Position numbers and translations under genes: made by a program. A model generated the notes under the pieces. That model had not been told where the DNA came from and searched no databases. It saw only the letters and a program-made list of their open reading frames with translations. From Candidatus Zhuqueibacterota bacterium (GTDB lineage: Bacteria; Zhuqueibacterota; Zhuqueibacteria; Oceanimicrobiales; Oceanimicrobiaceae): 7,083 nt of DNA. Positions 1 through 5,867 of this stretch are shown piece after piece. Location: assembly GCA_011775825.1 (NCBI GenBank), contig JAABYK010000556.1:32544-39626 (forward strand), read 5' to 3'. Numbering within the stretch: position 1 is the first letter of the stretch; the number at the start of each line of letters is the position of its first letter.

Positions 1-3
1 CTG

Positions 4-99
4 CTAACGACCTTTTTTCTTGTGACGATTTTTTCTTAAACGTTTCTTGCGTTTGTGTGTCGCGATCTTATGTCGTTTCTTTTTCTTTCCGCTAGGCAA
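4..99 (-). CDS. AURKAIP1/COX24 (mS38/bS22-like) small basic ribosome-associated protein
   Basis: This 31-residue, extremely basic protein begins MPSGKKKKRHKIATHKRKKR and ends in a Lys/Arg-rich tail (RKNRHKKKGR). It matches what I know of the AURKAIP1/COX24 C-terminal domain family, whose mitochondrial member is ribosomal protein mS38 and whose mycobacterial relative is bS22. From the family it is expected to be a small-subunit ribosomal protein that binds rRNA. The start is taken as TTG at 99 because a strong GGAGGTGA Shine-Dalgarno lies just upstream and because relatives begin MPSGKK. An in-frame ATG at 114 would add five residues (MGGES) but would put the Shine-Dalgarno inside the gene. 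It starts 4 nt after the HU stop codon, so the two are co-transcribed and probably translationally coupled. Family assignment is fairly sure; the ribosomal role is inferred. Confidence 0.8.
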   Translation of the reverse strand: MPSGKKKKRHKIATHKRKKRLRKNRHKKKGR

Positions 100-103
100 A
101 CTC

Positions 104-111
104 TCACCTCC
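104..111 (-). promoter_or_regulatory. Shine-Dalgarno site that decides the TTG start at 99 and contains the HU stop codon
   Basis: The minus strand reads GGAGGTGA here, with the GGAGG core 7 nt before TTG at 99. The TGA in this site (106-104) is the HU stop codon, so a ribosome finishing HU sits on the site that starts the next gene. This supports TTG over the in-frame ATG at 114. Confidence 0.75.
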
Positions 112-409
112 CATCTAATAATTCTGTTTTCGGACTTTCATTCACAATTTTTTTCAAATCATTCGACGGTTTGAATACGGGAGCAATTCTGTCAGGTACA
201 TGCATGATTTTGCCTGTTTTCGGATTGCGGGATATCCTCTCGTTGCGGTGAACGGTTCGAAAGCTACCAAACCCGCGAATGGTGACGCTGTCACCCGATT
301 GCAATGCGTACCCCACAGTAGCCAAAAATCCGTCCACTACGGCAGCCGTCTCCAACTTGGTCAATCCAGTTCCTTCTGCCACGATGTCAATGATATCACC
401 TTTCGTCAA
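104..409 (-). CDS. HU/IHF-family nucleoid DNA-binding protein
   Basis: The product is 101 residues, close to the usual 90-100 of the family. It has an N-terminal dimerisation region (MTKGDIIDIVAEGTGLTKLE, about 1-40). The family core GFGSF is at 46-50. The arm that wraps the DNA minor groove follows at about 51-75, with RNP at 61-63, where the proline intercalates to kink DNA. A short polar tail (ESPKTELLDGR) goes slightly past typical HU. It acts as a dimer on the nucleoid, bending DNA. The start is TTG at 409, 8 nt from a GGGAGG Shine-Dalgarno; the ATG-initiated alternatives are internal. A strong sigma70 promoter lies directly upstream and the mS38-like gene overlaps its stop region, forming a two-gene operon. 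Sequence alone does not separate HU from IHF subunits, so no gene symbol is given. Confidence 0.93.
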   Translation of the reverse strand: MTKGDIIDIVAEGTGLTKLETAAVVDGFLATVGYALQSGDSVTIRGFGSFRTVHRNERISRNPKTGKIMHVPDRIAPVFKPSNDLKKIVNESPKTELLDGR

Positions 410-415
410 AACAAA

Positions 416-423
416 TCCCTCCC
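416..423 (-). promoter_or_regulatory. Shine-Dalgarno site for the HU TTG start
   Basis: The minus strand reads GGGAGGGA, with 8 nt between GGGAGG and TTG at 409. It fixes the non-ATG start of the HU gene. Confidence 0.7.
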
Positions 424-452
424 AGAAAATTCTCTAAAAACTTGATTTTTCC

Positions 453-481
453 ATTATAAGAAAAATTCACGTTAAAGTCAA
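453..481 (-). promoter_or_regulatory. Sigma70-type promoter of the HU operon
   Basis: On the minus strand, TTGACT (481-476) is followed by exactly 17 nt and then TATAAT (458-453). This is nearly the ideal sigma70 consensus. Transcription should start near 446, leaving a leader of about 37 nt before the HU TTG at 409. The -35 box lies inside a pair of near-identical direct repeats, ACGTTAAAG (469) and ACGTTTAAAAG (481), spaced 12 bp apart, which could be an operator. The promoter lies between the four-helix-bundle gene and HU, so HU does not depend on readthrough from upstream. Confidence 0.85.
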
Positions 482-520
482 CGTTTAAAAGAGATTATCG
501 AAACTAATCAGGGGTTTAGA

Positions 521-542
521 CTGTAGACTGTAGGCTGTCAGG
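521..542 (+). repeat. Heptamer repeat cluster, left flank of the four-helix-bundle gene
   Basis: Three successive units occur here: CTGTAGA (521-527), CTGTAGG (528-534) and CTGTCAGG (535-542). On the minus strand the four-helix-bundle stop codon (540-538) falls inside the last unit. The motif TAGGCTGTMAGG on this side is the inverse of CCTACAGCCTA at 900-910 and 915-925, so the gene is bracketed by inverted copies. Confidence 0.7.
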
Positions 543-891
543 TTTGGCGTAATGATCGAATCAAAGCGCCCAAGACCTTTTCAGTCTCTACGATTTTTGA
601 ATCATAGCTAGAGCTGTTATTTTCTAAATATCCCAAACGTTTGGCAAGACTGAATTGATAATGCAGTGCCCTTACCGATCCGAAAGCGATTTCCAGAAAA
701 CGAACATATTCCACCCAACTTTCTCTTGCACATCCTTCGACGATGTTAGCAGGAACCGAAACTGCTGCTCTTCTCATCTGGGAGGTTAATCCATATATCT
801 CTTCCTTCGGAAAAACTTTAGTGATTTTATAGATCATCATTGCCAATTCGTCAGCTAACTCGAACGCTCGAAGTTTGGTAGGATCGCGCAT
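538..891 (-). CDS. Four-helix bundle protein (23S rRNA IVS-encoded/S23 family)
   Basis: The 117-residue product has the family signature. This is FPKEEIYGLTSQMRRAAVSV (27-46) followed by PANIVEGCARES (47-58), then EYVRFLEIAFGSVRAL (61-76) and LAKRLGYL (82-89). The family forms four-helix bundles that assemble as pentamers. Members are encoded within intervening sequences of 23S rRNA in Leptospira and Coxiella and as free genes elsewhere, and the biological role is unknown. It is related in fold to the diversity-generating-retroelement protein Avd, but no reverse transcriptase or variable repeat is present here. The start is ATG at 891, with AGGAGG five nt upstream. The Shine-Dalgarno overlaps a CCTACAG repeat and the stop lies in the inverse repeat, so the gene fits exactly between inverted flanking repeats. 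It begins 48 nt after the metalloprotease stop and is probably transcribed from there or from within the repeat. Confidence 0.92.
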   Translation of the reverse strand: MRDPTKLRAFELADELAMMIYKITKVFPKEEIYGLTSQMRRAAVSVPANIVEGCARESWVEYVRFLEIAFGSVRALHYQFSLAKRLGYLENNSSSYDSKIVETEKVLGALIRSLRQT

Positions 892-896
892 GTATC

Positions 897-902
897 CCTC
901 CT
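897..902 (-). promoter_or_regulatory. Shine-Dalgarno site of the four-helix-bundle gene, embedded in the flanking repeat
   Basis: The minus strand reads AGGAGG, 5 nt before ATG at 891. Its upstream half is shared with the CCTACAG repeat unit at 900-906, so the repeat supplies part of the translation signal. Confidence 0.7.
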
Positions 903-928
903 ACAGCCTAAAAACCTACAGCCTATCC
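900..928 (+). repeat. Heptamer repeat cluster, right flank of the four-helix-bundle gene
   Basis: The units are CCTACAG (900-906), CCTAAAAA (907-914), CCTACAG (915-921) and CCTATCC (922-928). These give two copies of CCTACAGCCTA in direct repeat. Read on the minus strand they are TAGGCTGTAGG, which matches the left flank at 531-542 apart from one extra base. Confidence 0.7.
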
Positions 929-939
929 ACCTGAGATTA

Positions 940-2778
940 TCACCTGCGGATGACGGCAAATTTCTTGCTCTCGATAAAATCACCCTGCTTGAGTTGAATG
1001 ATATAAATCCCCGAAGGAAGCACCACATTATCGTCGTCGGTTCCGTCCCACGCAAATGTCGACGGTGTCAGTGCCCCGGAACCGTTTGTCAGCTTATCGG
1101 TCTTCACAACTTTTCCAGCAGCGGAAAAAATCCTCACTTCCAAGTTGTCCGTATCCTTGGGGAAAAATTCAAAATTGATTCGATCATGGTCTCCCATGAT
1201 GAAGGGATTGGGATAAATTGCAGAAATTCCCTGTTCATCGGTTGACTCCACGGGGACGCGAATCAGGTTGAACGTAAAGAATGAGTAGGTATTGGTTAAT
1301 TTGTTCAGGTTGTCGCCATCCAGGACCTGAACGTTTACGGGAATCACCACGACTTCTGAAAAACGCGGTAGAAACCCGATATCCAGGCTCTCACCGAGAT
1401 CGAAAACATGGAATTCGTGGCCACTCTCCGGTCCCAAAACAATGACGGCTATTTTCCAATTTTCCGGGGTTGACGAGCTTGCGGTTAGCAAATATTTGTC
1501 GGCTGAAAACGTCGTAAAGCGATAATATTTGTGAGTGAGCGACAAGCTCGAATCTGCAATCGTGATCGATGTCTCCGCGCTTTGATGCGTTGTGGTGTCT
1601 CCGATGACGAATTCTCCGTTCAGTGCGATCTCAGGATAGTGAGGGCTCTCGTTGTGAAATTGAATCGTATCTGCCCGGCTGCCGGTAAAATAATTCCAGA
1701 TGGCAAATTCGGCAAACTCATCTGCCAAACTGCTGCCCTCTTCAAAAAGGGCCTGATTGACGGCATCGATGGCAGGGTCATTCGACTCCATAATTTCCCA
1801 GGAACGCCGGACCAGATCGAAATCGTCGAATTTTTTGACCAGGAAAAAATTCCAGATCGCTTCACCGTACGCGTGGAAAAACCGGTCAAATTGATTAAAT
1901 GGGATGCCGGTCCTTTGAAAAAACGGTCGCATATACTGGAAATAGTCGTTGACTTCATCGAACACCACGTCTTCCATCCACACGGAGCACAACTCATAAT
2001 AAAACGGTTCGTTCGATCTTTCAATTTTAAAGACGCGATATCCAAACTGAATGGAATGAAAATACTCGTGGGCTGCCGTCACCTGAGCCCCCGGAACGCC
2101 TTGAGTAAATTGGTTGTTCAAAAAATCATTGTCCATTTCGATGTAGCTTCGGGCATCGTCTCGCAGCGTACTGGGTATGCCGCCATCGCTGGTTGTGAAG
2201 CCGTAGACACCGCCCCTCAGGTCAACAATATAAACGTCGTATTCGGGACCATCCACGCCGGCGTCGTCCGGCGCCTGTCTGTACCGTAGGTGCTCCACCT
2301 CGATTCGGAAGGATTTTTCGTACGCTGCAGCCACCTCATCCACAAAATCCGGTAGACCGTTGCCATCAGAATCGACATCCGAAACCGCATCGGCTCCCGA
2401 GAGCGTGTAATGGATTCTGAATCCCGATTCGGTCACCGTGCTAAGCGGCAAATCCGGCCGTACGAACAACTCCTGCAAAACCGCCTGGCGTTCGGGACTG
2501 AACAGATGCATGTTTTGGCGGATTTCCTCCACGAGCATCGTGGCGCATCTCTGAGGAGGAAACGTCTCCACCACGACACGGTATTGAGCCGGAATTTTGT
2601 CCTCCGGAAAAATTGCCAGCGCTTGCTGAAACAGCCGATCTTTTTGCTGCTGCGTGTATAGTTGACTCTCTTGAATGAGGGCGGATTTTTTCTGGGCGAC
2701 CGAGTGGGGAATTTCTGAGACGGAGAGACTTATTAGATTTACGATGAAAAACACACAGAAAAAATTTGAACTTTTCAT
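940..2778 (-). CDS. Secreted MXAN_6640-type putative metalloprotease with T9SS type A-like C-terminal sorting domain
   Basis: This 612-residue exported protein has a signal peptide with hydrophobic core FFCVFFIVNLISL (6-18) and likely cleavage after SVA (26-28). Residues about 30-115 look like a propeptide. The core (about 118-340) contains RIHYTLSGADAV, then a calcium-site-like DVDSDGNGLPD (134-144), then DVYIVDL and GVYGFTT. The zinc motif HEYFH is at 237-241, followed by SIQFGY. YELCSVWMEDVV (261-272) follows; E262, 21 residues after H241, is my inferred third zinc ligand. The order and wording of these motifs match the MXAN_6640 family of putative metalloproteases. A beta-rich region (about 390-510) leads to YPNPF (522-526) and a final PSGIYIIQL...KKFAVIRR (588-612), typical of T9SS type A/FlgD-like sorting domains. 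The likely fate is secretion and surface attachment or release. The ATG at 2778 has no clear Shine-Dalgarno. Substrate is unknown and proteolysis is untested from sequence. Confidence 0.85.
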   Translation of the reverse strand: MKSSNFFCVFFIVNLISLSVSEIPHSVAQKKSALIQESQLYTQQQKDRLFQQALAIFPEDKIPAQYRVVVETFPPQRCATMLVEEIRQNMHLFSPERQAVLQELFVRPDLPLSTVTESGFRIHYTLSGADAVSDVDSDGNGLPDFVDEVAAAYEKSFRIEVEHLRYRQAPDDAGVDGPEYDVYIVDLRGGVYGFTTSDGGIPSTLRDDARSYIEMDNDFLNNQFTQGVPGAQVTAAHEYFHSIQFGYRVFKIERSNEPFYYELCSVWMEDVVFDEVNDYFQYMRPFFQRTGIPFNQFDRFFHAYGEAIWNFFLVKKFDDFDLVRRSWEIMESNDPAIDAVNQALFEEGSSLADEFAEFAIWNYFTGSRADTIQFHNESPHYPEIALNGEFVIGDTTTHQSAETSITIADSSLSLTHKYYRFTTFSADKYLLTASSSTPENWKIAVIVLGPESGHEFHVFDLGESLDIGFLPRFSEVVVIPVNVQVLDGDNLNKLTNTYSFFTFNLIRVPVESTDEQGISAIYPNPFIMGDHDRINFEFFPKDTDNLEVRIFSAAGKVVKTDKLTNGSGALTPSTFAWDGTDDDNVVLPSGIYIIQLKQGDFIESKKFAVIRR

Positions 2779-2848
2779 GGCACAGCTATCTTTTTTTGAC
2801 TCAAATGTCGATTAGATTGGGGTGAAGTAGTACTCCTTAGGCTACTTT

Positions 2849-2879
2849 AGCCACGGATTCTCACCGATAAAACACGGAT
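2849..2879 (+). repeat. Left arm of an imperfect 31-bp inverted repeat (ACGGAT-type heptamers)
   Basis: The arm runs from AGCCACGGATT to ACACGGAT and contains three units, CACGGAT, CACCGAT and CACGGAT, spaced about 10-11 bp apart. It matches the reverse complement of 2974-3004 at 24 of 31 positions without gaps. It sits between der and the metalloprotease gene and overlaps neither. Confidence 0.7.
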
Positions 2880-2973
2880 TTTGATTTTAATGAAACTTTC
2901 TGACAGAGCCTGTGTTGAATCCTGTTCATGGAAACTGCGTCTCTGTCCTGCTGTCATATTCTAAACTCATCTT

Positions 2974-3004
2974 ATCTGCGTTCAATCCGTGCGAATCCGT
3001 CGCT
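2974..3004 (-). repeat. Right arm of the imperfect 31-bp inverted repeat
   Basis: On the plus strand this arm contains ATCTGCG, ATCCGTG and ATCCGTC, again about 10-11 bp apart; on the minus strand it reads AGCGACGGATT onwards. The 94 bp between the arms hold no usable reading frame. They do hold more units of the same style (CCTGTGTTGAATCCTGTTCA, 2909-2928) and a nested pair GACAGAG (2902-2908)/CTCTGTC (2941-2947). Confidence 0.7.
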
Positions 3005-3037
3005 CATTTTCTTTTACTGATTGCTACGACATGGAAC

Positions 3038-4354
3038 CTACTTCTTTCGGAATACGAACGTTAAAGGCACACCCAAAAAGCCAAATTGTTGCCTGAATTG
3101 GCGCTCCAAATAAGCGCGATAATTGCTTTTTATGGAATCTGGTGCATTTGTAAAAAATGCAAACACGGGCGGATTGGTTTTGATCTGGGTACAATATTTA
3201 ATTTTGACTTCACGACGATCCATGGAAGGCGGTGCGTAACGACGGGTTGCAACTCCCAGAAATTCATTCAACTCAGAGGTTTTTATTTTCTTCTTTCTTT
3301 CATTGTAAACCGAATTTACCACATCCAAGACTTTGAAAATTCGTTTCTTAGTCTTTGCTGAAATAAAAAGGATGGGCAAGTAATCTTTATTTCTCAACGC
3401 GTCTTTTATCTTCAATTCATATTCCTGGGCAGTGCGAGCATCCTTCTCCACCAGGTCCCACTTGTTGATTGTGAGGACGATGCCTTTGTTCAGTCGCACG
3501 GCCTCGTTTAATATCCTGAGATCCTGCGATTCCATGCCGATTGTCGCATCCACTATCACAACCGCCACATCGCACCGTTTGATGCTCTCGAAACTGCGCA
3601 CCGTACTGTAATACTCAACGGAATCTGTCACCTTGGCTCTTTTTCTCAAGCCCGCGGTGTCGATCAACACCAGCTCTTTGCCGTAGTACTTAACGGTGGT
3701 GTCGATGGCATCACGAGTTGTGCCGGGGATTTCCGTGACGATCATTTTTTCTTCCCCGATGAGCGCATTCACGAAAGACGACTTGCCAACATTCGGGCGA
3801 CCCACAACGGCCAAAGCGATTTGTGCACCCGTCGTTACTTGGGTCAATTCCTCTCTTAAAAGAAAACGCGCAATCACCTCGTCCAGGAAATCGCCCACCT
3901 TTCGGCTGTTCATCGCCGAAAGCGAAACCGGTTCGCCGAGTCCTAATTTGTAGAATTCAGCAGCGTTGAGTTCGCGTTTCTCGTTGTCGACTTTGTTGAC
4001 AGCCAGCAAAACCGGACGATCTGATTTCTTTAGCAACACCGCCAAATCTTCATCCAGGGCGGTCAGTCCACTTGACGCATCCACTAAAAACACCACGACG
4101 TCCGCTTCTCGAATGGCGTCTTGCACTTGCCGGTAGACTGCGCTCTCAATCGCGTCCTGGTCGGATGGTAAATACCCGCCGGTATCGATTAAAGTAAAGT
4201 ACCGTCCTGCCCATTCGGCCTGACTGTATTTACGGTCCCGAGTGACGCCGGGTTGATCATCGACGATGGCCTCCCTCCTGCCAATAATCCGATTGAACAA
4301 CGTCGACTTGCCCACATTTGGTCGACCCACGATTGCAACTGTCGGCCGCTTCAT
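3038..4354 (-). CDS. der: Ribosome biogenesis GTPase Der (EngA)
   Basis: The 438-residue protein has the tandem GTPase layout unique to Der. Domain 1 has GRPNVGKS (10-17), switch I threonine in VTRD (37-40), DTGG (57-60) and NKVD (120-123). Domain 2 has GRPNVGKS (185-192), TTRD (212-215), DTAG (232-235) and NKWD (297-300), with a SAK G5 motif near 334. A KH-like RNA-binding domain fills about 350-438. Der binds the maturing 50S subunit in the cytoplasm and is essential in most bacteria. Length fits the shorter form (B. subtilis about 436, E. coli about 490). All nucleotide-binding motifs are intact. It starts 6 nt after the DUF512 stop with no strong Shine-Dalgarno, which suggests translational coupling. 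The DUF512-der pairing is a recurring neighbourhood; the plsY and gpsA genes that often follow der elsewhere are absent here. Confidence 0.97.
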   Translation of the reverse strand: MKRPTVAIVGRPNVGKSTLFNRIIGRREAIVDDQPGVTRDRKYSQAEWAGRYFTLIDTGGYLPSDQDAIESAVYRQVQDAIREADVVVFLVDASSGLTALDEDLAVLLKKSDRPVLLAVNKVDNEKRELNAAEFYKLGLGEPVSLSAMNSRKVGDFLDEVIARFLLREELTQVTTGAQIALAVVGRPNVGKSSFVNALIGEEKMIVTEIPGTTRDAIDTTVKYYGKELVLIDTAGLRKRAKVTDSVEYYSTVRSFESIKRCDVAVVIVDATIGMESQDLRILNEAVRLNKGIVLTINKWDLVEKDARTAQEYELKIKDALRNKDYLPILFISAKTKKRIFKVLDVVNSVYNERKKKIKTSELNEFLGVATRRYAPPSMDRREVKIKYCTQIKTNPPVFAFFTNAPDSIKSNYRAYLERQFRQQFGFLGVPLTFVFRKK

Positions 4355-4360
4355 TCACGC

Positions 4361-5641
4361 TCAAACCACATTGTCAAAAATCGCAGAGAAATCATCATCC
4401 AAAGACTCAATCGGACAGCCCAGCCCGGAACTCAGTTGGTCCACGGTCCAATCATCCAGGAAGAGCGCGCCATCTTTCAGGCAGTTCGCTGGCAGGTAAA
4501 CCTTGTCCCCCAAATCCACGTCCTTAAGATGACGATAGATATCCTGTCCCGTCAGAAGGCCGGTGATTCGGATTGAAGAGCCGTAAAAGTCGTTTCCCAC
4601 GACTTCCAGTCTGGCTTCAAGATTTTGAACACCGTTCAATGCGGGTACGATGGTCGCATCCATGAAGCCGCTTGCCAGCGTTGCCGTGACCAGTGTGACC
4701 TTGAACCGCTGATTCAATTTTTTTGGAAATCTCTTTGTCTGTTTCTCAAAATCATCCAGAAGATAACGAACCATGCCCACACCGTTTTCTTTTTGATAAA
4801 ATCCATCGTAGCGTTCGGCCTGCGGAATTGGCTCTCCGGCCATGATGTAAAACTCATCTGCGGAATACACGAAATACTCACCGGTCTTGCTTCGGAATTC
4901 CGAAGCATAGCTGTCCGCAATTTCCAGCAGTCGCGCTGCGTAGTCACCGGTCACAGGTTTTAGTTTTTTCAGCCCCTGCCGGTGTTTGGTCAATCCCACC
5001 GGCACAATCGATACGGACTTCAGATTTGGCTGATAATTGGCCAGGTCCCAGATCGTTTTCTTCAGCACCGGGCCGTCATTGACTTCCGGACAGAGCACAA
5101 TTTGCGTGTGAATTTCGATACCGTGTTTCGTCAAGAAATCCAGCTTGTGGAACAAGCGATCATCATGTTTTATGCCAAACATGAATTTCCGTACTTGCGG
5201 ATCGGTGGCGTGCACGGAGACAAAAAGTGGCGACAACCTCTGTCTGACAATGCGATCCATATCCCGCTTGGAGAGATTGGTAAGGGTCACGTAGTGGCCG
5301 GATAAAAACGACAGGCGAAAATCCTCGTCTCGAAAATAAAGAGCAGAACGCATGCCTTCCGGATTCTGATCCACAAAACAGAAGGGACAATCGTTTCCAC
5401 AGTAGCGGATTTTAATCTCTTCGAATTCCAGTCCCAAATGTTCGTCAAAGTCTTTTTCGATCTCATAGATGACCGTTTGCCCGTCCTTTAGCACTTCCAT
5501 TTCCAGATCTTCTTCGGCTATCAGATAGCGGTAATCTATGCCATCTCGAACGGGCTCGCCATTAATTCTGACGAGGTCATCTCCGATTTTGAGACCTAAC
5601 TCTTCTCCGAGACTATCTGGTTGAATTTCAGTAATTTTCAT
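4361..5641 (-). CDS. DUF512 protein: PDZ plus radical-SAM-like iron-sulfur domain
   Basis: This 426-residue cytoplasmic protein starts with a PDZ-like domain (about 1-60: ITEIQPDSLGEELGLKIGDD, then INGEPV). A radical-SAM-like core follows, with the cluster motif CGNDCPFC (C81, C85, C88; CX3CX2C). The DUF512 region spans about 215-425, including SIVPVGLTKHR (211-221), YSADEFY (259-265) and LVTATLASGFM (317-327). The family is widespread, and its cyanobacterial branch is annotated as a putative FeS-containing oxidoreductase. No reaction is established as far as I know. All three cluster cysteines are present and the length is normal. The ATG at 5641 fits the usual N terminus of the family, but no Shine-Dalgarno precedes it. 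A possible promoter lies so close that the message may be leaderless. It forms an operon with der (6-nt gap), which hints at a role tied to ribosome or RNA maturation, but that is only inference. Confidence 0.92.
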   Translation of the reverse strand: MKITEIQPDSLGEELGLKIGDDLVRINGEPVRDGIDYRYLIAEEDLEMEVLKDGQTVIYEIEKDFDEHLGLEFEEIKIRYCGNDCPFCFVDQNPEGMRSALYFRDEDFRLSFLSGHYVTLTNLSKRDMDRIVRQRLSPLFVSVHATDPQVRKFMFGIKHDDRLFHKLDFLTKHGIEIHTQIVLCPEVNDGPVLKKTIWDLANYQPNLKSVSIVPVGLTKHRQGLKKLKPVTGDYAARLLEIADSYASEFRSKTGEYFVYSADEFYIMAGEPIPQAERYDGFYQKENGVGMVRYLLDDFEKQTKRFPKKLNQRFKVTLVTATLASGFMDATIVPALNGVQNLEARLEVVGNDFYGSSIRITGLLTGQDIYRHLKDVDLGDKVYLPANCLKDGALFLDDWTVDQLSSGLGCPIESLDDDFSAIFDNVV

Positions 5642-5648
5642 AGTTTAA

Positions 5649-5676
5649 AATATATTCAAAAATTGGGTTAAATCAA
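5649..5676 (-). promoter_or_regulatory. Candidate promoter of the DUF512-der operon, possibly giving a leaderless mRNA
   Basis: On the minus strand, TTGATT (5676-5671) is followed by 16 nt and TATATT (5654-5649). Only 7 nt separate the -10 box from the ATG at 5641, so transcription would begin at or within a base or two of the start codon. The region is AT-rich, so a chance match is possible. Confidence 0.4.
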
Positions 5677-5738
5677 AACACATTTTTACAAAAAAGTGAG
5701 TCCTCATTTATGATGCGGTGCACCGTGCCCCAGCAGTG

Positions 5739-5768
5739 CTCGTTCCCAAATAGAAATTTGGGAACAAG
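5739..5768. repeat. REP-like palindrome (GTTCCCAAAT hairpin)
   Basis: GTTCCCAAAT (5742-5751) and ATTTGGGAAC (5756-5765) are perfect inverse copies around an AGAA loop. CTC and AAG extend the stem to 13 positions with one mismatch (a G·U pair on the minus-strand RNA). No U tract follows on either strand, so it is not a simple terminator. It lies between the csgG-like terminator and the DUF512 promoter. A ten-base perfect palindrome, CGGTGCACCG, lies just beside it at 5716-5725. Confidence 0.65.
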
Positions 5769-5780
5769 ATTCTCTCTCTT

Positions 5781-5808
5781 AAAAAAAGAGACCAGCCAAA
5801 TGGTCTCT
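5781..5808 (-). terminator. Intrinsic terminator after the CsgG-like gene
   Basis: On the minus strand, AGAGACCA (5808-5801), loop TTTGGC, and TGGTCTCT (5794-5787) form a perfect 8-bp stem. It is followed by an uninterrupted T run down to 5781. It lies 59 nt past the stop at 5868. It separates the csgG-like transcript from the DUF512-der operon. Confidence 0.85.
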
Positions 5809-5867
5809 GTGAGTTTCATCCTCAAGTTTTAGCCCCAAGTCTAATACCGCTGAGGGTCACTCTCAAT

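Noticed and set aside
538..891. Diversity-generating retroelement accessory gene (Avd)
   Set aside because: The fold family is related, but there is no reverse transcriptase, template repeat or variable repeat in the window, and the sequence matches the S23/IVS branch better.
900..928. CRISPR-like repeats
   Set aside because: Units are 7-11 bp and nearly contiguous, with no spacers of uniform length and no cas genes.
1531..2289. 252-codon open frame on the plus strand
   Set aside because: It is antisense to the metalloprotease, whose motifs are clear in the minus frame. The plus-strand translation shows no recognisable domain.
2825..2847. AAGTAG/CTACTT hairpin with an AAGGAG in its loop, upstream of the metalloprotease
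   Set aside because: The stem is only 6 bp and no start codon follows at a usable distance, so neither a riboregulator nor a leader peptide can be supported.
4253..4576. Overlapping plus-strand frames across the DUF512-der junction
   Set aside because: They are antisense to two well-supported genes and produce low-complexity, motif-free sequence.
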